A stretch of 64,000 bases of DNA from CAZXPY01 sp964643435 (GTDB taxonomy: Bacteria; Patescibacteriota; Microgenomatia; Woykebacterales; RBG-16-39-9b). The stretch covers positions 1-64,000 of the forward strand of contig CAZXPY010000003.1 in assembly GCA_964643435.1 (NCBI GenBank), read 5' to 3'. Position numbers and translations under genes: made by a program. This document shows positions 24,807-32,918 of the stretch, in pieces; within the stretch, counting starts at the first letter, position 1, and each line of letters begins with the position of its first letter. Under the pieces are notes generated by a model. The model did not search any database. It saw nothing but the letters and a program-made list of their open reading frames with translations, and was not told the origin of the DNA.

Positions 24807-26183
24807 TTAGCTTTCATACAAGTGCTCGGTTATTTCCTCAACTAATCCACGAATTTCAGTGCTTTTTTCCACAGTTGCTGAAATTTTCCTAATACCGTGA
24901 ATTACCGTAGTGTGGTCTTTTTTATTCAAAAGGGAGGCAATTTTTGTTAAGGTTAGCCCACCTTCCTTGCGGAGTAAATAGTAAGCGATGTGACGGGGTA
25001 AAACTACTTCTCTTGAGCGTCTAGGACTTTTTAATTCGGCTGCCCTTAAGGAGAAATATTCAGCAACAGTATCAATTATATCTTTATGATTTAGAAACCG
25101 TTTTTTAATATTAGCCCTAGAGAGGGTTAGAACCTCTTGCGCCAAAGTTAGATCAAGTTCTTTTTGGTTTAAGGAAGCGTGGGTTTTTAATTGTAAAAGC
25201 GTTCCTTCCAAATCGCGGATACTCGTGCCCAAATTTTGGGCGATAAAACTAATAACCTCTGGGTCCAAAGCAATTTTCTCATATTGGCATTTCGCCCTAA
25301 TAATCGCTTCTTTTAGCTCCCTATCAGGAGGACTAATATCCACAATCATTCCACCTTCAAAACGGCTTCGTAAGCGATCGGCTAGCTTGGCAATATTTTT
25401 TGGAGGTCTATCCGAGGTTATTACAATTTGTTTAGATTGACTATGAAGTTGGTTAAAAGTATGGAAAAACTCCTCTTGGGTTGCTTCCCGACCAGCGATA
25501 AAGGCAATGTCATCGATTAATAAGCAATCGCCGGTACGAAATTTTTGGTGAAAGGAACTAGTTTTCCGATTTTGGATAGCCTCAACTAGCTCATTTGTGA
25601 AAGTTTCACTAGTACAATACAAAACCCTTAAGGAAGGAGAATTTTTTTGGATTTCATTACCAATAGCCTGCATCAAGTGAGTTTTACCCACCCCAACCCC
25701 GCCATAGATAAATAAAGGATTGTAGGCGTTAGCTAAGTTTTTAGCAACCGAGCTAGCAACCGCAAAAGCTAGTTTGTTAGAATTACCAACCACAAAGTTA
25801 GCAAACGTGTAACGGCCGTTTAAATTGGCTATTAAGCGGCCCTTAATAGTTTCTTTATCTTCTTCAAAAAGATTTTTCTGGGAGTCGAAATCCTTCTTAA
25901 CAAGCACGACCTTTGGTTTAGAAACCGAACCAACCCTAAAGATTACGTTATTGGAAGTACCAGTTAATCGATCCAAAATCTCCTTAACCTTACCCTGATA
26001 GCGAGTTTCGAGCCAATCTTTGGTATAAGAGGAATTACAGTCGACTTCGATTATTGAGTTGTTCACATTTATTATTGTCGTTTTATCCTTAAACCACGTT
26101 TGAAAGCTAGCCTTAGAAAGGGTGAGTTCAAGTTCTGCTAAACAAGCAGACCAAAGAGTTTTATTGTCAATGTTTGGACTCAT
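24807..26183 (-). CDS. dnaA: Chromosomal replication initiator DnaA
   Basis: A 458-residue protein with all four DnaA regions. An N-terminal DnaB/DiaA-binding domain (WSACLAELELTLSKASFQTW) and a short linker come first. The AAA+ domain has Walker A YGGVGVGKTH (about residue 157) and Walker B LLIDDIAFIAGRE. The C-terminal helix-turn-helix carries the signature KKDHTTVIHG, where many species have G-x-RDHTTV-x-HA. It binds DnaA boxes and opens oriC. Upstream lies the divergent rpmH operon; downstream is the candidate origin. Confidence 0.97.
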   Translation of the reverse strand: MSPNIDNKTLWSACLAELELTLSKASFQTWFKDKTTIINVNNSIIEVDCNSSYTKDWLETRYQGKVKEILDRLTGTSNNVIFRVGSVSKPKVVLVKKDFDSQKNLFEEDKETIKGRLIANLNGRYTFANFVVGNSNKLAFAVASSVAKNLANAYNPLFIYGGVGVGKTHLMQAIGNEIQKNSPSLRVLYCTSETFTNELVEAIQNRKTSSFHQKFRTGDCLLIDDIAFIAGREATQEEFFHTFNQLHSQSKQIVITSDRPPKNIAKLADRLRSRFEGGMIVDISPPDRELKEAIIRAKCQYEKIALDPEVISFIAQNLGTSIRDLEGTLLQLKTHASLNQKELDLTLAQEVLTLSRANIKKRFLNHKDIIDTVAEYFSLRAAELKSPRRSREVVLPRHIAYYLLRKEGGLTLTKIASLLNKKDHTTVIHGIRKISATVEKSTEIRGLVEEITEHLYES

Positions 26184-26299
26184 AAAGACTAAAGGTTGTT
26201 TGGCAGCTAAAATTAGTAGGTTCCTTCTTATGATAGATAACTACGGCTTACTTTTACAAGTCCCCAAAAAAGAGTCCTTCCCACTATAAGACAGTAAAA

Positions 26300-26328
26300 T
26301 TGACATCTTGTCTTTTTGGACTTAAACT
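26300..26328 (+). promoter_or_regulatory. rpmH promoter, nearly leaderless transcript
   Basis: TTGACA (26300-26305), a 17-bp spacer and TAAACT (26323-26328). The predicted start site falls 1-3 nt before the rpmH ATG at 26337, so the mRNA would be leaderless or nearly so; no Shine-Dalgarno precedes the ATG. Confidence 0.7.
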
Positions 26329-26336
26329 GTTAGTGC

Positions 26337-26471
26337 ATGAAAAGAACATACCAACCAAAGAAACTGAAAAGAGCCAGGAAACATGGTTTTAGAGCAAAAA
26401 TAAAAACTAAAAGCGGCCGAGCAGTATTAAAAAGAAGACGTTTAAAGAAGCGAGCAAAACTTACGGTTTAA
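26337..26471 (+). CDS. rpmH: Large ribosomal subunit protein bL34
   Basis: A 44-residue, very basic protein beginning MKRTYQPKKLKRARKHGF and ending KKRAKLTV, with the usual GFRAKIKTKSGRAVLKRRR block. It is a late-assembly protein of the 50S subunit. It is the first gene of the conserved rpmH-rnpA-yidD-yidC-jag operon, divergent from dnaA. Its TAA overlaps the rnpA start as TAATG. Confidence 0.97.
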   Translation: MKRTYQPKKLKRARKHGFRAKIKTKSGRAVLKRRRLKKRAKLTV

Positions 26472-26809
26472 TGTTACCAAAATCAAACCGGTTAAATTTA
26501 AGCAGGGAATATTACAAAATAAAAAAAGGTAGCTTGTTTATTCAGACACCGATCTTTAAAGTATTTTACGCTGAATCTGGCGGTGTTCAACCAAAGATCG
26601 GTTTTGTTGTCAGCCACCATATTGGTAAAGCAGTAGTACGCAATAGAGTTAGAAGGTTATTAGCCGAAGAGGTTCGTAAGAACCTCTCTAAATTTCCTAA
26701 AAAAATGAAACTAGTTTTTATTGCTAAACCCAATATAATAAGTTTGAAACATGACGAAATTTCTACTTTTATTAATCAGGTTTTATCAAAAATACCTGAA
26801 CCGAAATAA
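26471..26809 (+). CDS. rnpA: Ribonuclease P protein component
   Basis: A 112-residue basic protein with the RNR signature KAVVRNRVRRLLAE (about residues 54-67) and GFVVSHHIGK before it. It is the protein subunit of RNase P, which trims tRNA 5' leaders; the catalytic RNA is not recognised in this window. The N-terminus MLPKSNRLNLSREY is normal. Its last 59 nt overlap the yidD start in another frame. Confidence 0.93.
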   Translation: MLPKSNRLNLSREYYKIKKGSLFIQTPIFKVFYAESGGVQPKIGFVVSHHIGKAVVRNRVRRLLAEEVRKNLSKFPKKMKLVFIAKPNIISLKHDEISTFINQVLSKIPEPK

Positions 26810-26993
26810 CGTCTTTCTTAAGGGTACTTTTATTGCCGAGGCCGGTGGGGTTTGTCGATTTCGACCGACATGCTCGCGGTATACTTATCAAGCAATCGAG
26901 CGTTACGGATCTCTAAAAGGGCTCTATTTAGGATTCCGGCGAATTTTACGCTGTCATCCCTGGAACGTTGGCGGTTACGATCCGTTAAAATAA
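26751..26993 (+). CDS. yidD: Membrane protein insertion efficiency factor YidD
   Basis: An 80-residue protein of the YidD family: start FLLLLIRFYQKYLN, then the cysteine-containing core CRFRPTCSRYTYQAIERYG and CHPWNVGGYDP. Family members help YidC-dependent insertion of membrane proteins. The ATG within rnpA is chosen because the typical first helix begins there, giving a 59-nt overlap with rnpA. Confidence 0.93.
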   Translation: MTKFLLLLIRFYQKYLNRNNVFLKGTFIAEAGGVCRFRPTCSRYTYQAIERYGSLKGLYLGFRRILRCHPWNVGGYDPLK

Positions 26994-27032
26994 TCAAAAA
27001 CCTGGGGAAAAACCAGACCTATTTACTATAAG

Positions 27033-27740
27033 ATGAAAATATTAGTCGGTATTTGGAATAATTTTTTTTACGAACCAATTTTGTGGTTACTCACTATTCT
27101 TTATAACCTTAGTTTTCAAAATTTAGGATTGGCAATTATTATGGTAACTGTTCTTATTAGAGTGGCGTTGCTTCCTTTAATCTTACCATCCCTCCGTAGT
27201 GCTAAAAAAATGCAAGATTTGCAACCACAAATGGCCAATTTGAAACAACGCTACGGCCATGATAAAAAAAGACACACGCAAGAACAACTTAGACTTTATA
27301 AACAGCACGGTATAAACCCAGCCGCCGGATGCCTACCTAATCTAGTCCAAATATTATTTTTAATCGCCCTTTACCAAGTGTTTTTTTCGACGCTTAGTAG
27401 CGGATTTAATAGGGAGTTTCTTATTTGGGACCTGACAAAAAAAGATTCAACACTAATTTTGCCGATTCTAGCGGGAATTAGCCAGCTAATCCTTTCTAAA
27501 ATGATGTTACCTAAAAATAGGACACCCGTTAAAGGTCAGGGAGGTATGGAGGAAGCGGTTTACTCAATGCAATCCCAGATGTTATACTTGTTCCCGATTA
27601 TGACAGTGGTTATTGGTTGGCAGTTCCCTTCGGGGTTAGTGCTGTATTGGGCAGTGACTACAATATTTTCAATAATCCAACAGTACGCGGTTACCGGGAC
27701 AGGAGGATTAGAAGGTTGGCTAAGAGTAGTGAAAAAATAA
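27033..27740 (+). CDS. yidC: Membrane protein insertase YidC (Oxa1 family)
   Basis: A 235-residue five-helix Oxa1/YidC core without the large periplasmic domain of proteobacteria. Recognisable parts are LGLAIIMVTVLIRVALLPL with the helix-1 arginine, the cytoplasmic hairpin rich in K/Q (KKMQDLQPQMANLKQRYG), and the block GCLPNLVQILFLIALYQ. It inserts and folds membrane proteins, here presumably including the many pilin hairpins. It starts 39 bp after yidD, and jag begins inside its end. Confidence 0.95.
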   Translation: MKILVGIWNNFFYEPILWLLTILYNLSFQNLGLAIIMVTVLIRVALLPLILPSLRSAKKMQDLQPQMANLKQRYGHDKKRHTQEQLRLYKQHGINPAAGCLPNLVQILFLIALYQVFFSTLSSGFNREFLIWDLTKKDSTLILPILAGISQLILSKMMLPKNRTPVKGQGGMEEAVYSMQSQMLYLFPIMTVVIGWQFPSGLVLYWAVTTIFSIIQQYAVTGTGGLEGWLRVVKK

Positions 27741-28189
27741 TTAATATTAGTGAAAAAATTGTTACCGAACTTTTTTCTAAACTAGGAATAGAAGCTTCCC
27801 ACCAAATCTCTCTTGATTCCGAAGATAATATTCAAATTAAGTTAGAAAGCCCCTCTTCAGGGATTTTAATCGGCTACCACGGTGATAATCTTTTTTCTTT
27901 GCAACTAGTTTTGTCTTTAATGATCAATAAGGCTTTGGGAGAAGAGTTGTGGAGGAAGGTTTTTTTAGACATATCTAGTTGGAAAAAAGACCGCGAGGAA
28001 ATCCTTAAAGAAATGGTTAAAAAAGCCGTTGAGAGGTTAGGAACAAATGTTGCCGAGATCCCACTACCACCGATGTCTCCTCCTGACCGGCGGCTTATTC
28101 ATATTTTTGTTCAGGAATATACGGAGGTTACCAGCGAGAGTAATGGTGAGGGTCGAGAACGCCACGTTGTGATTAAAAGAAAGAGCTAG
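27716..28189 (+). CDS. jag: RNA-binding protein KhpB/Jag (KH-R3H)
   Basis: About 157 residues from a TTG at 27716, chosen because AGGAGG lies 9 nt upstream; a start at 27617 in the same frame would be buried further in yidC. It has a Jag-N-like start, a KH domain with the G-x-x-G loop (LIGYHGDNLFSLQ), and a C-terminal R3H motif (PDRRLIHIFVQEYTEVTSES). The family binds RNA with KhpA and affects cell-wall growth and division in Firmicutes. It overlaps yidC by 25 nt. Confidence 0.88.
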   Translation: MAKSSEKIINISEKIVTELFSKLGIEASHQISLDSEDNIQIKLESPSSGILIGYHGDNLFSLQLVLSLMINKALGEELWRKVFLDISSWKKDREEILKEMVKKAVERLGTNVAEIPLPPMSPPDRRLIHIFVQEYTEVTSESNGEGRERHVVIKRKS

Positions 28190-28208
28190 AAAAACCTTAA
28201 TTTAAAAA

Positions 28209-28643
28209 ATGTTAAAGCAGAATCTTATAGTTTATTGTGATGGTGGAGCAAGAGGCAACCCAGGACCAGCTGCGGTTGGGGTTGTTATCTTCAACGGTGA
28301 GGGAAATCTGCGGGATAAATGCGGGAAATATATAGGAAAAACCACTAACAATGTCGCCGAATATGAAGGAGTAGTTACTGCTTTTGGGATTATTTTAGAT
28401 TTAAAAGATATTAACCCTAAAAAAACTAATCTAACCTTTAACCTAGATTCGGCTCTTGTAGTAAACCAACTTAATGGCTTATATAAGATAAAAAAAGGAC
28501 ATCTGCGTGATTTATTATTCAAAATCCGCCATTTCGAACAAAATTTTCCTAAAGTGAGTTATAATCTTATTCCTAGGGAAAAAAACACCGAAGCAGATTT
28601 TTTAGTTAATCAGGCTCTTGATAATTATGAACGAACTTCGTGA
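28209..28643 (+). CDS. rnhA: RNase HI family protein
   Basis: A 144-residue RNase H fold with the catalytic acidic residues in their usual contexts: D in YCDGGARGNPGPAA, E in NNVAEYEG, D in LDSALVVNQL and D in NTEADFLVNQA. It cuts the RNA strand of RNA-DNA hybrids. The GARGNPGPAA form is typical of the YpdQ/archaeal-type short RNase HI subgroup, so activity level may differ from E. coli RnhA. The following gene starts inside its 3' end. Confidence 0.88.
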   Translation: MLKQNLIVYCDGGARGNPGPAAVGVVIFNGEGNLRDKCGKYIGKTTNNVAEYEGVVTAFGIILDLKDINPKKTNLTFNLDSALVVNQLNGLYKIKKGHLRDLLFKIRHFEQNFPKVSYNLIPREKNTEADFLVNQALDNYERTS

Positions 28644-29232
28644 TTATTTAAATTTTCTTAAAAAAAATTCCGTTATTATTTTGCTCTTTGGTGTTTTAGG
28701 TGCCAGTGCCGGTTTTTTTTACACTAGTAGTAAAGAAATAAATTATGAGGCGGTAGCTAATCTTTATATTATAAATACAGCCCAAGGACAGAACGAACGC
28801 TACTACACTTACGATGGTTACTATTCACAACTCGCCACCAAAGAGTATACCGACACGTTAATAGGATTGATTAAAAGCTTAGATTTTATAAGAGTAGTCG
28901 GCCAGGATATTGGTACAACACCTACGCAAATCACCAGTTCACTAAGAGTAAGAAAAATCGCCCCGGCAGTCATTAGTCTTTCAGTAACAAATAAAGACGC
29001 AGAGGCCGCAAAAAAACTAGTAACTAAATTAACGACTGCTTTAAACGACAAAATTTCTTTTCTAAACCAGGGTTCTGATAACCCCCTAACTACTAAAACT
29101 CTTCAACCGGAACCTTTGGTAAACAAACTCCAGGAACCAATAAAAATCAACACTTTATTAGGAGCTTTTGTAGGAATGATAATAGCGATAGTTGCCAGTG
29201 CGTTAATAACGTATTTAAAACCCAAAGATTAA
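28627..29232 (+). CDS. Wzz/chain-length-determinant family membrane protein
   Basis: A 201-residue protein starting at the ATG at 28627 (MNELRDYLNFLKKN). It has one helix near each end (VIILLFGVLGASAGFFY and INTLLGAFVGMIIAIVASAL) and an extracytoplasmic middle with the Wzz-like YEAVANLYII segment. This is the topology of polysaccharide co-polymerases that set chain length of surface polymers. No kinase domain is attached. It overlaps the RNase H gene by 17 nt. The glycan gene cluster at 45.9-51.3 kb could provide its polymer (inference). Confidence 0.7.
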   Translation: MNELRDYLNFLKKNSVIILLFGVLGASAGFFYTSSKEINYEAVANLYIINTAQGQNERYYTYDGYYSQLATKEYTDTLIGLIKSLDFIRVVGQDIGTTPTQITSSLRVRKIAPAVISLSVTNKDAEAAKKLVTKLTTALNDKISFLNQGSDNPLTTKTLQPEPLVNKLQEPIKINTLLGAFVGMIIAIVASALITYLKPKD

Positions 29233-29291
29233 CAATATTTTTCTTATACTTGAAATTGAATTAAGAGTTTGTTAGACTTATTTTTGTATAC

Positions 29292-29651
29292 ATGGATAAA
29301 AAGCTTATGTATCAATTTCAAAAACAGTTTGGTAAATACTTAAACTGTAGTTGCAAAACTCCTCTTGATCTTGGGAAACTAGAAATTGTCTCTGAAACTG
29401 AAAATACAATATTAGCCCATTATCTTTGCCCTAATTGCGGTCGGGAGCAGACTTTAGCGGCTTCGGTGGGTATAATTGAAGAAGCGCAAAAGAAACAGCC
29501 GTTCAATACTTTAACGAGCGATGATGTCTTAGATATAAGAGAAGAGTTGAAAAAAATAAAGATAAGCCAACTTAAAGGCCTATTTAAAACTAATAAGAAA
29601 AACCAAACCCAGCCGGATATCGGAACCTCTTTTAAAGAAGAGTTGATTTAA
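29292..29651 (+). CDS. Hypothetical small zinc-ribbon-like protein
   Basis: A 119-residue protein. Cysteines in the patterns NCSCKTP (residues 19-21) and CPNC (about 53-56) could bind one zinc ion. The C-terminal third is a charged helix (DIREELKKIKISQLKGLF) and a polar tail. The family is not recognised. It stands alone between the Wzz-like gene and rplY, with modest room for a promoter on each side. Confidence 0.6.
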   Translation: MDKKLMYQFQKQFGKYLNCSCKTPLDLGKLEIVSETENTILAHYLCPNCGREQTLAASVGIIEEAQKKQPFNTLTSDDVLDIREELKKIKISQLKGLFKTNKKNQTQPDIGTSFKEELI

Positions 29652-29679
29652 CGACCGCTTATTTGTATAATACCTCCCG

Positions 29680-30369
29680 ATGATTAGACCCAAATTAAAA
29701 GTAGAAGAGCGTAAGGTTTTAGGTAAAAAAGTAAAAAAATTAAGACGAGAAGGATTAATACCAGCTAATATATTTGGTAAGGAAATTAAAACAACGGCGT
29801 TGCAGATCGAAGGTAAGGAATTTAGCAAACTATTTAAAGAAGTTGGTGAGACTTCTTTGGTAGAAGTGAGTCTAGGCGATAAAACCCTCCCAGCTCTTAT
29901 TAGCAATGTCCAAAAAGACCCTCTGAGTGGTCAGCCCCTACACATTGATTTCCACCAAGTCTCTCTAAAAGAAAAAGTGGAAACAAAAGTACCAATCTCC
30001 CTTACGGGAGAAGCGCCGGCGGAAAAAGCGGGGATTGGTTTAATTTTACAGACTTTACAAGAGCTGGAGATCGAGTGTTTACCGCAAGATATACCTCCCA
30101 AAATTGAAGTCGACGTAGCTTCTTTAACGGAAGTCGGTAGCAGCCTCCATGTTAAGGATATAAAGTTAGACAAACAAAAAATTGAGGTTAAAAATAACCC
30201 CGAAGAAGTCGTTGTTAGCGTTCAAACTGCGGAGATGAAAGAAGAAGTAGAAGAAGCGGTAACAGCCCCGTCAGAGGTAGAAGTTATCGAAGAAAAGAAA
30301 GAAGAGGATGAGGAAGTCGAAGCTGAAACCGAAAAAACAGAGGAATCTCCAAAACAACCTTCTGAATAA
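29680..30369 (+). CDS. rplY: Large ribosomal subunit protein bL25 (CTC form)
   Basis: A 229-residue long-form bL25: an N-terminal 5S-rRNA-binding domain (LKVEERKVLGKKVKKLRREG, HIDFHQVSL) plus the TL5/CTC beta domain (GIGLILQTLQELEIECLPQD). An acidic tail of about 45 residues (EEVEEAVTAPSEVEV, EEDEEVEAETEK) extends the C-terminus. It binds 5S rRNA in the 50S subunit. A short AT-rich leader precedes the ATG. Confidence 0.95.
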   Translation: MIRPKLKVEERKVLGKKVKKLRREGLIPANIFGKEIKTTALQIEGKEFSKLFKEVGETSLVEVSLGDKTLPALISNVQKDPLSGQPLHIDFHQVSLKEKVETKVPISLTGEAPAEKAGIGLILQTLQELEIECLPQDIPPKIEVDVASLTEVGSSLHVKDIKLDKQKIEVKNNPEEVVVSVQTAEMKEEVEEAVTAPSEVEVIEEKKEEDEEVEAETEKTEESPKQPSE

Positions 30370-30383
30370 ACCCCTCTTAGATT

Positions 30384-30788
30384 CTATTTTTGATTTGGAT
30401 TATTTTGCCTATTCAAACCATTATTTATTAGCTCTTGCAGTTGTTTAGTAGGTTCGTAATTTGGATCTAATTCTAATGTTTTAGTAATCGCTACTTTGGC
30501 CTTTTGGAGATCATTAAGCTGGTAATAAATAGAAGAGAGTTTTAACCAAGCGTCTCGCCAATTAGGTTCCCTTTCGGTTTCTTTCTCCCAAAAAACCACC
30601 TCTTCTGTTAATTTTTTGTGAGTTTCAAGAGCTAAAGTTATCTTATCAACCTCCGTTTTGATTTTTCCATTCCTTCGGAAAACTTCTTCCGACAAACTGA
30701 TAAAAAGCAAGAAGGTAAGAGTAATCAATACAAGATAGCTCTTTTTGGTAAATTTGAAGAAATTTTTAAATTTTAATCTCGAGGCCAT
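30384..30788 (-). CDS. Membrane-anchored TPR-like protein
   Basis: A 134-residue protein with an N-terminal helix (YLVLITLTFLLFISLSEEVF), followed by helices that fit one or two tetratricopeptide repeats (WRDAWLKLSSIYYQLNDLQK and AKVAITKTLELDPNYEPTKQ). It probably serves as an outward-facing or inner-surface adaptor. Its start overlaps the end of valS by 16 nt on the same strand. Confidence 0.68.
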   Translation of the reverse strand: MASRLKFKNFFKFTKKSYLVLITLTFLLFISLSEEVFRRNGKIKTEVDKITLALETHKKLTEEVVFWEKETEREPNWRDAWLKLSSIYYQLNDLQKAKVAITKTLELDPNYEPTKQLQELINNGLNRQNNPNQK

Positions 30789-32860
30789 TTAGTGAGCATT
30801 ATTGGGCCGCTATTGCCTTTAAGCCGTTGCCAAAGTTCTTCAGTAATAAAAGGCATAAAAGGATGCAAAGTAATTAAACAAGTTTCCAAAACCTGCTCTA
30901 AGGTGGCTTGAGCATGGGAACGGCGCTTCTTTGCCTTTTCAATATAAATATCAGCAAATTTGTGCCAAACGAAGTCGTAAAGAGAGTGAGCGGCTTGACC
31001 GAAACGGTAAGCCTCAATATCAGTAGTGACTTTCTTTCTGGTTTTTTCCAGCTCCTCCAAAATCCACTTATCCTCCGCATTTTTAATTTTGATCCTTCGA
31101 CTCCGCTCAGGATCAACCCTGAGCTGGTCGAATGGGTTGAATTTTGCGTCTGAAAGACCAAGCTTTGCTTCAGTTTTAATTCCAGATTCACTCGAAAGAA
31201 TGAATCTGGCGATATTCCAAAGCTTGTTAGCGAAATTTCTGGCCGCAATAATCGCGTCTTCACTAAATTTAATATCTTGCGTACCGGTATTTATGTACAT
31301 TAACCCAAACCTGGTTGCGTCAGCCCCGTACTTTTCGATTAAATCAATTGGGTCTATCCCAGTTCCCAGAGACTTACTCATTCTTTTACCCTCAATATTA
31401 AAAATAGTCGGGTGGACGTAAACTTTACTAAAAGGTTCTTTACCCATAAACTCTAAACCAGAAAAAACCAGGCGACTTACCCACAAATTAATAATATCCC
31501 TAGCCGTGGAGAGAACTGTAGTTGGATAAAAATATTTAAGGTCGGCGGTTTTTTTAGGCCAACCAAAAACCGCAAATGACCAAAGAGCTGACGAGAACCA
31601 AGTATCTAAAACGTCCTCTTCCCCAGGCAAAGGAATTTTATGTCCCCACCAAATTTGTCTTGAGATATTCCAATCTTTGACATTTTTTAGCCAATTTAAA
31701 TAAACTTTAGCCCACCTTTTGGGGATAAAGGTTACAGCACCCTCCTTAACGGCGTTTGCGGCGAGAAGTGCTAATTTATCCATTTTCAAAAACCACTGCT
31801 TGGAAACTAAAGGCTCAACTAGGCTGTTACAGCGGTAACAGGTAGGCATAGAAATTTGATAATTTTCTTCCTTTTCTAAGAAAGCCCCTTTTTTTAGATC
31901 TTCTAGAATCTTTTCTCTAGCCTTTACCTTGTCTAAATTAGCGTAAGGCCCACCTTCTTTGGTGATTTTCCCTTCCTCGTTAATTACCCTTATTAAGGGT
32001 AATTGATGGTGGCTGGCAATTTCAAAATCAATTGGGTCGTGGGCCGGAGTAACTTTGACAGCCCCACTACCAAAGTCTTTATTGACTAGAGAATCAGTTA
32101 CAATTGGTATTTCTCGACCAAGTAGCGGTAAAATAGCCAATTTGCCCGCCAAAGAGGCATAGCGGCTGTCCTTGTTGTGGACAGCGACGGCGGTATCACC
32201 GAGCATAGTTTCGGGTCGGCTGGTGGCTACAGTTACAAAACCACCGTCCTTAATAAGATATTTAATAAAATAAAGTTTGCCTTTAGTTTCAACATGGATA
32301 ATTTCTAAATCGGAAAGGGAAGTAGCACAGCGGGAACACCAATTAATAATTCGCTCACCTTTGTAAACCCACCCCTTCTTATAATAATGGAGAAAAGCGG
32401 TTTCGACTGCCTTGACGTAAGCGGGATCCATTGTATAGATAAGGCGACTCCAATCAGCACTAATGCCGAGTTTCTTAAACTGATCGAGAATCTTAAATCC
32501 GTATTTTTCCCGCCACTCCTTTACTTTTTCAATAAATTGCTCTTTTCCCAAGTCAAAACGCGTTTTACCTCTCTTTCCTAATTCTTTTTCCACTACCACT
32601 TGAGTAGCAATTCCAGCGTGATCTGTTCCGGGGACCCAAAGCGCAACTTCTCCTAGCATTCTTTTGTAGCGGATTAAAACATCCTGAATTGTTAAATTCA
32701 GGGCATGTCCCATATGCAAAGAACCAGTAATATTTGGCGGCGGCATAACCATAACAAAAGGCCTTTTGTTCTTAACTATTTTTACTGAAAATAAGCCCTT
32801 TTTTACCCAATCAGAGTAAATCCTTTCCTCAACTTTCTTAGGATCGTAAACTTTATCCAT
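30773..32860 (-). CDS. valS: Valyl-tRNA synthetase, compact form
   Basis: A 695-residue class I enzyme (start at ATG 32860, MDKVYDPKKVEE) that charges tRNA-Val. HIGH motif appears as GSLHMGHAL and KMSKS as GKRMSKSLGTG (about residue 491). The editing domain is present (TSRPETMLGDTAVAVHN). Two things make it short: after RQIWWGHKIPL it goes directly to EEDVLDTWFSS, losing the loop or zinc segment found in many ValRS, and it ends after the anticodon domain without the C-terminal coiled coil. A palindromic repeat is inserted in frame near residue 577 (FDQLRVDPERSRR). Common ValRS are around 850-950 residues. Confidence 0.95.
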   Translation of the reverse strand: MDKVYDPKKVEERIYSDWVKKGLFSVKIVKNKRPFVMVMPPPNITGSLHMGHALNLTIQDVLIRYKRMLGEVALWVPGTDHAGIATQVVVEKELGKRGKTRFDLGKEQFIEKVKEWREKYGFKILDQFKKLGISADWSRLIYTMDPAYVKAVETAFLHYYKKGWVYKGERIINWCSRCATSLSDLEIIHVETKGKLYFIKYLIKDGGFVTVATSRPETMLGDTAVAVHNKDSRYASLAGKLAILPLLGREIPIVTDSLVNKDFGSGAVKVTPAHDPIDFEIASHHQLPLIRVINEEGKITKEGGPYANLDKVKAREKILEDLKKGAFLEKEENYQISMPTCYRCNSLVEPLVSKQWFLKMDKLALLAANAVKEGAVTFIPKRWAKVYLNWLKNVKDWNISRQIWWGHKIPLPGEEDVLDTWFSSALWSFAVFGWPKKTADLKYFYPTTVLSTARDIINLWVSRLVFSGLEFMGKEPFSKVYVHPTIFNIEGKRMSKSLGTGIDPIDLIEKYGADATRFGLMYINTGTQDIKFSEDAIIAARNFANKLWNIARFILSSESGIKTEAKLGLSDAKFNPFDQLRVDPERSRRIKIKNAEDKWILEELEKTRKKVTTDIEAYRFGQAAHSLYDFVWHKFADIYIEKAKKRRSHAQATLEQVLETCLITLHPFMPFITEELWQRLKGNSGPIMLTKWPRD
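31096..31132. repeat. Palindromic repeat inserted in frame in valS
   Basis: Nested inverted repeat: TTCGA...TCGAA outside and GCTCAGG/CCTGAGC inside, with a 6-nt centre. It encodes FDQLRVDPERSRR in the valS frame. The same kind of palindrome is known as a dispersed, sometimes protein-coding, repeat in other genomes. A half-site is present at 7950. Confidence 0.75.
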
Positions 32861-32918
32861 TGAGCCAATTATATACGTATCGGTTATTTTAGGCAATTAC
32901 TTTAATTAAGGGAATAAT

